From Megalonaias nervosa (taxonomy: Eukaryota > Mollusca > Bivalvia > Unionida > Unionidae): a DNA stretch of 64,000 nt. This document shows, one piece after another, positions 56,046 through 64,000 of the stretch. A program made the translations under genes and the position numbers. Position 1 is the stretch's first letter. Each line of letters opens with the position of its first letter. The stretch lies in NCBI GenBank assembly GCA_016617855.1, contig JAECUM010009700.1, positions 1-64,000 on the forward strand. The letters are read 5' to 3'. Below the pieces are notes generated by a model. That model searched no databases. It worked only from the letters and a program-made list of their open reading frames with translations, and was not told the origin of the DNA.

Positions 56046-56908
56046 TGTTACAACTATGGTCTTAAACTATGTAACAGAAAGAAGCAAATCCAATGAGTTT
56101 AGTAAAATCAACAAATAATTTCTTTCCCTAAAATACATACAGCAAAATCTGTCTTGAAAGACCACTGCTATGTGAGACTACCTGTCTTGAGAGACCACAT
56201 TCTCAGTGCACAAATTTGTTGATTATATAGAATTGCGACCTGTTATGGGAGACCACCTGCCTTGAGAGACCATAATTTTTTGGCAAAAGAGGTGGTCTTT
56301 CAAGACAGGTTCTACCGTAGTGATAAATTTAAAGACACAGTGTTATTAATTAAACCCAAAATAATTCTAAATTTTCTATAACAAGTCCAAAAGTATAGAA
56401 AGTTTTGAATGAATTCCAATAATCTTGAATGTGCTGATATACCAATAGCCTTGATGTATAACAATGATGTAGTCCAGATGGATTTTGAATGAGTTCTCAA
56501 TAATCCCAAAGTAGTATTTTATTTCAAAACGTCAATGAGTACTTTGAATTTCCAATGAATTTTAATAACTCTTCTAGAGTTTTATCTGAACACAAGTATA
56601 ACCTCTTATCATTGATTCCCAAAGACTGATATAAAACAGGAATGAAAATTTTGTTTATTAAACTTCTATGTATACATACCTCACTTGACCTGTGAAACAA
56701 TAGATTTTCCGAAAAACCAATGGAAAATTTTACCCAGATGTCAACAATTTCACCACTACAACACTCTTTGCTCATAAACAAGTGGAGGCCTTGAACTCAA
56801 ATTTCAGCAAATGCCTGAAAGACTACTACAAGTGTCAGGTAGGCAAAAATTCTACCTTCAATCAAGAACAATTGTTAAGCACACAATCTAAATGAAATAT
56901 ACATAACA
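56046..56908 (-). repeat. LTR-2 family, copy 3, with MITE insertion
   Basis: A minus-strand LTR-like unit starting TGTTACAACTATG and ending CATAACA. It shares GGTATATCAGCACATTCAAG and ATACTTTTGGA (read on the minus strand) with the copies at 16.5 and 53.1 kb. Without the MITE (56140-56317) it is about 685 bp. No target duplication is certain. Confidence 0.6.
56140..56317. mobile_element. 178-bp MITE with TA target site
   Basis: Terminal inverted repeats CAGCAAAATCTGTCTTGAAA and (right end, reverse complement) CGGTAGAACCTGTCTTGAAA, each followed by GACCAC, flanked by TA (56138-56139, 56318-56319). Subterminal copies of TGTCTTGAGAGACCAC add symmetry. A non-autonomous Tc1/mariner-pogo type element nested in an LTR. 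Confidence 0.85.
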
Positions 56909-57059
56909 CAACAAATGTCAAGCACAGACTAAATTAAATATATACAACAAATGAAAGAATTGATAACAAAACATACCATACAGAGTCTAAATCTAGTTTT
57001 AAACTATTCCTACAAATGGAAGCTGTCAAACTTTACAGCTGTGATGGGGGAGTGTAGGA

Positions 57060-57062
<3 letters not shown>

Positions 57063-57120
<58 letters not shown>
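57063..57120. repeat. (AT)n microsatellite
   Basis: About 29 AT units. Confidence 0.95.
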
Positions 57121-57124
<4 letters not shown>

Positions 57125-58225
57125 CACCTTTAGGTTCTGATGCTTGGAAATCCCAATGTGTGTATTTTATGATGCACATTGATTTTGACTGGATGTTGAT
57201 TTTGAAAAGAGCATCAGTCTTAATTACCCTTTATTCATCTCTGCCATAAATTTCCTATTGAGCACACACTGTCCACAACAAATTAATGTTTCGCTCCAGT
57301 GATCACATTTGCTAGACTACAATTTATCACTTATAGGCCAATAATATCAGACATATGCAAAATCAATATGAACGGGCAGAGATTATAGGTCACTGAGGTC
57401 ATTCTGTGGTGGGCATAACTGAGTCAAGGTTAGATTGTTTTGAGATTATCTTTAACATTTTTGACAGAGGTTGTGGGAATCTATTATGACTTGACTGAAT
57501 CAACTTCTGATCAAATATCAATGTTTGCTTAATTGCCCATCACTGACAGCATCAACATACATTAGATTCTACTGGCAGGGCAATGATGTGTGGTTGAATA
57601 AACACATTATGAAGACTATCATGTGTAGACAACAAGCTGTTAACTGATACCCTTGCCATTTTCATCTGTTGAGCTGAAGGTCAATGTGGGACATTTTATG
57701 AGGGTGTTAAAAATAATAAAGGAATCAAAGCTGGTAATAGCTTTCAAGCCTTCTATTGAAAATTGGATGTCATTTGGCAAACTAAGATGAAAAGGAGAGA
57801 TTGACACAAAAAATGATTTTGGCAGAACCACTTGAGTAGGTATTTAGATTTTTTGTTTTGTTCAATTGTTATTGCAATGTTCAAGATTTCTTTTAGAGGA
57901 ATATGTAAGGGCAGTTATGTTTTAGTATAATTCATGTCAAAATGCCAAAACATAAGCTTTATCCCAATGCACAGGTTGAAGAAATACTGCCATCCCTACA
58001 TTCTAATGATGCAGAGAAGACATTCTCCATTCTTTGCAAAACAGAGTGATTCACAGGAAATCTGGACCAGAAAACTAATGAGAATCTGTTAAGTGTGAAA
58101 CTTAATCACAATTAATGTGGTTTCTTAGCAGTCAGGAACCTAAAAAGACATTTGTGACTTTAATAAAACAAAAATCTTTGCAGAGAATGTGACATAAACA
58201 CCACTTCTTTTTCACTGACTTGATG
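57121..58225. other. Unassigned DNA
   Basis: About 1.1 kb without a recognised exon or repeat array. Confidence 0.4.
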
Positions 58226-58690
58226 TACAATGTCTCATATTAATTAATCACAATGGCTCATACTAATTAATCACAATGGCTAATATTAATTAATCACAAT
58301 GGCTCAAATTAATTAATCACAATGGCTCCTCATATTAATTAATCACAATGGCTAATATTAATTAATTGCAATGGCTCTTAATTAATCACAATGGTTATTA
58401 TTAGTCAATCACAATGGTTCATATTATTTAATCACAATGGCTAATATTAATTAATCACAATGGCTAATATTAATTAATCTCAATGGCTCTTCATATTAAT
58501 TAATCTCAATAGATAATATTAATTAATAGCAATGGCTCCTCATATTAACTAATCAAATAGCTAATATTATTTAATCACAATGGCTAATATTGTTTAATCA
58601 AAATGGCCTCATATTAATTAATCACAATGGCTCATATTATTTAATCACAATGGCTAATAATATTTAATCACAATGGCTCATATTGCTGGA
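58226..58690. repeat. ~23-bp minisatellite, ~19 copies
   Basis: Units of 20-26 bp built on TTAATCACAATGGCTAATAT; some carry a CTCC/CTC insertion (GGCTCCTCATATTAATTAAT). The array runs into a fragment of the ~138-bp repeat family at 58681-58760 (TCATTTAGGACCAAAA). Confidence 0.9.
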
Positions 58691-58771
58691 TGTCAGATTG
58701 GCATCAATTTCATTTAGGACCAAAAAGATATTAAGAAGTCTTCTGGGTAAAAAAAAAACCAATGCTGGTAG

Positions 58772-58824
58772 ATCTCTAGGAAATGACCAATGCTTAGGAT
58801 GGAGTTGCAGTTAGGTCTGACAAT

Positions 58825-58897
<73 letters not shown>

Positions 58898-58977
58898 TCA
58901 TGTCGAAAATTTGGGATAGAAAGAATAAATTTTTTAAAACTCAAAACTGTAATGAGATAAAAAAATATGCTAAATAT

Positions 58978-59010
<33 letters not shown>

Positions 59011-59113
59011 GTAATAATAATAAATAATACTGATTTTTTATTGTTATTAATAACAGTATTCTCAGTGATATTTAATAATATCTACAATGGTATCATTGAA
59101 TAGCAGGCATACA
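58772..59113. repeat. Left arm of a ~0.33-kb inverted repeat
   Basis: The reverse complement of 62175-62490: shared TGACCAATGCTTAGGAT, TTAGGTCTGACA, the GA tract, CATGTCG, CTGTAATGAGATAAAAAAAT, the AAT tract and TTGAATAGCAGGCATAC. Includes (GA)n at 58829-58895 (about 33 units) and (AAT)n at 58979-59029, both far shorter or differently sized in the right arm. Arms are 3.06 kb apart. Confidence 0.85.
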
Positions 59114-59428
59114 CAGAACTGTACCAGAGTATTGGAAGCTTGTTACACAGAACTGTACCAGAGTACTGGAAGCTTGTTCCACAAAACTGTGCCAGAGTAC
59201 TGGAAGCTTGTTCCACAAAACTGTACCAGAGTACTGGAAGCTTGTTCCACAAAACTGTACCAGAGTACTGGAAGCTTGTTACACAGAACTGTACCAGAGT
59301 GCTGGAAGCTTGTTCCACAAAACTGTACCAGAGTACTGGAAGCTTGTTACACAGAACTGTACCATAATACTTGAAGTCTGCTTCTGTTCCACAGATCTGT
59401 ACCAGAGTATTGGAAGCATTTTTTAAAT
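59112..59428. repeat. 34-bp minisatellite derived from LINE ORF2 C-terminus
   Basis: About eight near-identical units plus one diverged unit of CACAGAACTGTACCAGAGTA followed by CTGGAAGCTTGTTA/C. Units start exactly 34 bp apart (59112, 59146). On the minus strand the edge unit reads FQYSGTDLWN, the conserved last motif of this LINE type, in frame with the RT C-terminal domain just upstream. Repetition shifts frame each unit. Confidence 0.92.
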
Positions 59429-59429
59429 T

Positions 59430-60560
59430 GCTCTGTTCTTGGTTTTCGTGCTTGAAGTTTTTGATGTGACATTGATCTCAACTGGTACTGTGCTGAAAAA
59501 GGCCTGAATAAATCCTGAAGATACTCTGGTGCAGTTCCTTGTAGACATTTATATACAAGAACTGCCTTGTGAAAATCTATCCTTTAATATAATGAAGACC
59601 ATTTTAGTTCTGTAAACAATGCTTTTGATGGATGATCAAGATATGCATCTAAAATAATGAGCACTGCCTGTTTCTGAAGTTTATAAATCCTGTCAAGCTG
59701 AGATTTGGCACAGTTTCCCCATATACTTGAACAATAATCCACTGCTGGAAGAATGTATGAATTGATGTATAGATTGCAAGTTTCTATAGGTAAATATTTC
59801 TTATTCTGCTGAGTAGGGCAATTTTAGACGACAGTGTTTTACAAAGCTTATCAATATGGTTGTCCCACTGTAAATTGTTATCTACAGTCACATCTATAAG
59901 CTTTTCATGTTTGACATTTTTTAACTGATGATTATTTATTGTAAGAGATAGTTCTGGGTTCCCTAACTTGTGTAGCTTTTTTGATGTCCATAAAATCATA
60001 CATCTTGTCTTACCTTCAGTAATTACTATCCTATTCTGTTGTGCCCAATTTTGAACTCTAATAAGGTCTGATACTAATTTGTTTTGGATTTGTTCAGTAT
60101 CAGAACTAGATTTATACAAGGTTACATCATCTAAAAATAAATCTGTATTTGTGGATTCAATATTTAGTGGTAGATAATTTACTTAGATAAGAAACAGGAG
60201 AGGACATAAAACAAAGCCTTGAGGGACCCCTGAACGAATAGAGCGAGTTTGTGAGCTAATATTGCCAATGCTTACTTGTTGAGACCTTTGGTTAAGGTAT
60301 GATCTATACCAGTTTAAAGAAGGATTGTCAAACGTGTAACAGTTCAGCTTTTGTAGCCGAATTTCATGACCAACAAGATCAAAGGCTTTCTTGAAGTCAA
60401 GGAAAACAATCCAAGTCATAGAACCATTATCCTTTTCTTGTAGACAAAGATCTGTTAATTTGGTAAATTCTGTTTGGCATGAGTGGTACTTTCTAAATCC
60501 TGATTGTGCCTTATGAAATAGAGAGTACGTTTTAGATTTTACAGAATTCTTTTCATCACC
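59430..60560 (-). pseudogene. LINE ORF2 remnant: RT core to C-terminal domain
   Basis: RT motifs on the minus strand: AQSGFRKYHSCQTEFTKLTD (60500), FLDFKKAFDLVGHEIRLQKL (60400), SGVPQGFVLCPLLFLI (60220), then a broken stretch where the FADD box should be, and QNRIVITEGKTRCMILWTS (60040). The C-terminal domain continues to about 59430 (YILPAVDYCSSIWGNCAKSQ; LVYKCLQGTAPEYLQDLF). Catalytic residues around 60130 are degraded (FADD not intact). Endonuclease absent by deletion. Confidence 0.85.
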
Positions 60561-61031
60561 TTGATTATTTATATAAACAAACAAAGAAGATAGCATACAA
60601 TACCCATCTGTTGTACCAAGACCACAAGTAGCAGAGCTGGATACATCGGACTGTTAAATATGTGACCTATTTACACATGTACAAGAAGACACTGACATAT
60701 TAAACACTTGAGAAGCCTTGGAGGGAAAAGTAACTTTAACAGTATCACGTAGTTTTTACATGTTAATAAGTTGCGCTTTATACACAAATCAGATAGTGTT
60801 TCATCAGAATATGCACATTTGGATATTTGTGCAACAAAAGTAGTAACTGTATTGCTATGCTCTGTGTTTACTTTTGAGTGTGAATTTTTTGACAATTAAA
60901 ACAATGGATTGGTGTTGTGCATTTATACTTAGTTTCACTGCATTCTGTGCATATTTCTAATAAAACATTAAACTTGTTATTGATTATTTTGTTAGCGAGA
61001 TTGTAAAAAGTAACATTCTGACATATAGTAC
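60561..61031 (-). pseudogene. LINE ORF1 C-terminal remnant
   Basis: Minus strand: ICTECSETKYKCTTPIHCFN and CQKIHTQK (61000-60895), cysteine clusters equivalent to the zinc knuckles of copy 1, then CAYSDETLSDLCIKRNLLTC near 60800, matching LFQALSDLCSKCNLLTC near 33730, and the inter-ORF leader NNQGDEKNSVKSK. The esterase part is cut off by the LTR at 61032. Confidence 0.7.
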
Positions 61032-61960
61032 AGTTACGAGTCTATGCTCTTAAAATAAGTAACAGAAAAGAGTGAAATACAACAAGCTTTGTAAAATTTA
61101 ACAAATATAATTTATTTCCATAGAACAGGAAGTGAAAATGAGAAAAAAGAACTTGCAGTATTGCGAATTAAATCCCAAAATAATCCTAGAATTACAGACA
61201 CGTTTCTTAATAATTTAAAGTCCTGAATAAAACTCAGTACAAGTCCCTAAGAAATCCAGAAACTGAAGGTGATGACCTGTCTGTTATAGCTTACAGAATG
61301 TTGATCTGTCAACAGTCTTTTGTTGAATCACAGTAATATAATTCCAGGTTTGAATTCAGTATAAATTCCAGTGAATCTCTTTATCCAAGAATTTTATCAC
61401 AGCACTTTTGTATTACCAGACAAAATAATCACATGAATTCAATAATTTGAACAAAAAAGATTCCAGCCCAAAACTACTGGTCACAATATATAATATACAA
61501 CTTGAAAGTGCTAGATGTAAAAGCATGAATGACTAAGTCCTCACAGTTGCAAGATCATATAGTTCTCTTCTTGACCTCAGGTCACAATTAGCACTTTTTA
61601 AAACCATAACCTAATGGAAAAAAACCTTCTAGCATGATCCTGATGTTTACAAAACAATAACTTGGATTATGTATAATTCACTTAGGAAATTCCAAAACTT
61701 TGACCCAAATAAACATATTTACTTCTTCTATTAATAATAATACTGATTTAAAACCCATACATATAGAGAATAATTTATCTGTGTATATTAGTTGTTTACA
61801 ATGAATAAAATAAAAAAAAAAATCAATTTAGGTCAAGCAGAAATAAACTCAATTTGGATAAGGTCAAGTCCAACATACAATGTTACATTACAATAGCATG
61901 TAATGAAATCGGATAAAATAAAACTAACAAACAAACAAAGAAAATTAAATATACATAACA
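61032..61960 (-). repeat. Gypsy solo LTR (family LTR-1)
   Basis: A ~929-bp minus-strand LTR from AGTTAC (TGTTAC expected) to CATAACA, co-linear with 35565-36472. Flanks GTAC (61028-61031) and GTAT (61961-61964) are a probable 4-bp target duplication with one mismatch. Inserted in or at the edge of LINE copy 2. Confidence 0.82.
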
Positions 61961-61964
61961 GTAT

Positions 61965-62174
61965 AATTGGAATTGGCATTCTCTTCATACCCCTAAAGAT
62001 TACATTCATACATACATACATACATGTACCTGTATTTATGTATATATGTATTCTCTTGTATTGATGTATACATTGTAAACAATATTTGATAATGTTCAGA
62101 TTAAAAATGATCTAATTAGAAGTTATGTTAAGTACTAACATGTATGAATTAATTATGCATGTATGTATGAACAT
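61965..62174. repeat. CATA/TGTA-type simple repeats
   Basis: Low-complexity stretch of CATACATACATACATGTAC and TATGTATATATGTATTC type between the solo LTR and the right inverted-repeat arm. Confidence 0.7.
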
Positions 62175-62286
62175 ATGTATGTGTGTATGTCTGCTATTCA
62201 ATAATAACACTGTAAATATTATTAAATATCACTGAGAATACTATTAATAACAATAATAAATTAGTATTATTTATTTATTTATTATT

Positions 62287-62319
<33 letters not shown>

Positions 62320-62490
62320 ATTTAGCGTATTTTTTTATCTCATTACAGTTTTAATTTTTAAAAAAATTTATTTATCATTCTATGTCGAATTTCCGACATG
62401 ACATATCTCTCTCTCTCAAAAATCTGCCGTGACGGCCAGACCTAACCACAGCTCAATCCTAAGCACTGGTCAGTTCCTAGTGATATAGTC
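62175..62490. repeat. Right arm of a ~0.33-kb inverted repeat
   Basis: The reverse complement of 58772-59113, with a (TTA)n run at 62290-62318 and only about five CT units where the left arm has about 33 GA units. The arms bracket LINE copy 2, its minisatellite and the solo LTR. Confidence 0.85.
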
Positions 62491-62519
62491 ATCATAAGAT
62501 GGTTTCCAGGCATTATTCT

Positions 62520-62830
62520 TGTCCTGGGGTGATGCTGCTTTCCACACATCAGCAATTTAAAAAAGGTCATTAACAGATGTATACTTAGTTGTTCTCTAAT
62601 GACAGGGATTAATACTAAAAAAGTCAGTGTTCTGAAGGATTTAATGTAATTGGTCAAAAGGACAGGGATTTTACTTACCATTCACACACCAAGGTCAGCA
62701 AAAAACATTTATTAATTACTAGCAAGTGTCTGATAGTCAGAACTGATCGGAGGCTGAAACAGTGTAAAACTTCAGTATGGAATACAGCCCGATTTGGTTG
62801 GTCTGCACCACCAGTAATATCAGAAACAGA
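62520..62830. repeat. Fragment of the 47.3-49.3-kb pogo-like element interior
   Basis: Shares GATGCTGCTTTCCACACATC, GTTCTGAAGGATTTAAT and ATTTTACTTACCATTC with 48430-48740. No terminal inverted repeats here. Confidence 0.65.
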
Positions 62831-62994
62831 AGAAAAAAAGCAGAAATCTACTTGTTGGTCTATTCTGTTATATTTATCAGGAGAACTAAAAACAAGAGTC
62901 TTTTGAAGATACTGGGCCCTAAATATTGAGAAATTTAGTATCATACCCTTTTGTTCTTTTGATTTCTTAGTGATGAAACTATCTCTGATATTCT

Positions 62995-63260
62995 TCAGTA
63001 AGTATTGTAATCATTTTCATTTAGGACCAGGTAGACATTAGAAGTTATGTTTGGTCAAAACTCTATGTCAACATCATCGTCCATTCAATGGGCATGGTGG
63101 GAGCAAGATTTTCAAAACAGCCATCACGTTAGCCATACTGGTTGTACAAGTGATATCAACATCAATTACAATAAGCTAAGGTATCATAAGAAATCTATTG
63201 GCGAAACATCATGTTGAAATTGACATCCATTTGGGAGGCATAGAGATAATAATGACTTCA
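62995..63260. repeat. ~138-bp repeat family fragment
   Basis: Contains CATTTAGGACCAGGTAGACA, CCATTCAATGGGCATGGTGG and TTAGCCATACTGG, two diverged units of the family seen at 11.1, 26.6 and 40.2 kb. Confidence 0.6.
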
Positions 63261-63469
63261 ACATGTGCCTAGTCAAACTGTAGTTAAAGATTGCCATACT
63301 GAGAGAGTGATGGTCCATCTTCCTTCAGTTATAAGGTATTTTCCAATTTGTTTGAGCACATTTAATTATTTAGATGCATTTCAGTGAATTGCTGATGAAA
63401 GCTCAGCATAAAATCCAAAGTAACTTGAAGAAGTTTTACTGGGTCTGGGTCTGCACAACATATACTAGT

Positions 63470-64000
63470 CCCGCTGGAGGTGAACGTTTCATGCTATTCA
63501 CTGGTTTTCTTCCCAAGTGCAACAGCTTGGAACTTATCAGAGTTTGCTTTTATTTCACTGTTGGTAAACCACAGAATCAAATTTGTTGTGATAGGGGTAG
63601 GGAGGTGTGTTGTCATAACTGTATAGATCATAATCATTTATGAAAATAATGTTAACAATTCTATTAAAAATCATGGATTCAACAATTGATATGTTGGGTA
63701 CACCTTAATAAATATTTGGCCATGAACTAGTTGAGTTTTCTATTTTAACACATTGTCTTCTGTATGAGAGGTAATCTGCCATAGTGTTTATTGCTGAATC
63801 TTAAACTCTGATGCTGCCAGTTTCTTGAGGAGTTTGTGTGATAAACAGATGTTTTTGATAAATCCAACCAAATAACTGCATCATATTTGTTTCAGTGCAA
63901 GCCTTCAAGTAGTCACATCAGTACAGCTTTACAGCTGAACCTTTCTGAAAGCAAAATGGTATGGGTGTAAGATGTTGTCAAACTAATTTGTGATCTGGTT
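63470..64000 (-). pseudogene. Degenerate LINE reverse transcriptase, runs off the window
   Basis: Minus-strand fragments in broken frames match RT: YLSYRRQCVKIENSTSSWPN (63770-63710), a damaged GVPQGS region near 63690, IIFINDYDLYSYDNTP where the YADDNT box is expected (63650-63600) and a poorly preserved FQA-GKK segment near 63510. The pattern differs from the LINE copies at 30.9 and 59.4 kb and resembles another jockey-group family. Heavily mutated. Confidence 0.65.

Larger units (their letters stand above)
59112..61031 (-). mobile_element. CR1/L2-like LINE, copy 2, internally deleted
   Basis: Minus-strand relative of the 30930-39330 LINE. It holds the ORF1 zinc-knuckle end, then jumps straight into RT (junction near 60540), missing the endonuclease and RT N-terminus (about 1.65 kb in copy 1). 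It retains the RT C-terminus that copy 1 lacks. The ORF2 end is expanded into a 34-bp minisatellite. At 61031 it is cut by a gypsy solo LTR. Confidence 0.85.

Noticed and set aside
59082..59426. Cys/Trp-rich repeated protein on both strands
   Set aside because: It is the 34-bp minisatellite derived from a LINE end; opposite-strand frames are artefacts.

Overview
This is an AT-rich, gene-poor, repeat-dense window of animal nuclear DNA. The evidence for a metazoan is a spliced host gene with canonical GT-AG introns, several classes of retroelement, pogo-like DNA transposons, tRNA-derived SINEs and many minisatellites. The mix (an RTE LINE, a CR1/L2-like LINE with an esterase ORF1, a DIRS-type element, Gmr1-like Ty3/gypsy elements and V-SINE-like SINEs) resembles lophotrochozoan genomes, most likely a mollusc. 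That assignment is inference. Nothing is bacterial: there are no operons, no CRISPR arrays and no rRNA.

Layout. 0.5-7.2 kb: a nearly complete but dead Ty3/gypsy LTR retrotransposon, with 4-bp target duplications, a tRNA-Pro primer site and integrase placed before reverse transcriptase. 7.7-8.2 kb: a 142-bp palindrome, then a possible TATA box and signal-peptide first exon. 10-24 kb: SINE copies, a ~138-bp unit repeat family, many minisatellites, an LTR of a second gypsy family and a degraded DIRS-like tyrosine-recombinase retrotransposon.

24.9-44.6 kb: the best host gene, on the minus strand. Four exons with matching splice phases encode the C-terminal ~506 residues of a single-pass membrane protein: a cysteine-paired, CUB-like ectodomain, one transmembrane helix and a long Ser/Arg-rich cytoplasmic tail with an ITIM-like tyrosine site. 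Possible upstream exons lie at 49.9 and 55.9 kb. Its 13.7-kb last intron is largely a stack of mobile elements: a pogo-like transposon holding an LTR fragment, then a CR1/L2-like LINE interrupted by an inverted (twin-primed) RTE LINE, which is itself interrupted by a gypsy solo LTR with perfect target duplications.

45-64 kb: a second tRNA-derived SINE family, a 2.0-kb pogo-like element with terminal inverted repeats, gypsy gag and LTR remnants, and a MITE nested in an LTR. A second CR1/L2-like LINE copy follows; its ORF2 end has expanded into a 34-bp minisatellite and an inverted repeat brackets the locus. The window ends in another degenerate LINE reverse transcriptase.

No metabolic pathway or gene cluster can be assembled here. 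The window is chiefly a record of layered transposition around one fragmentary receptor-like gene.
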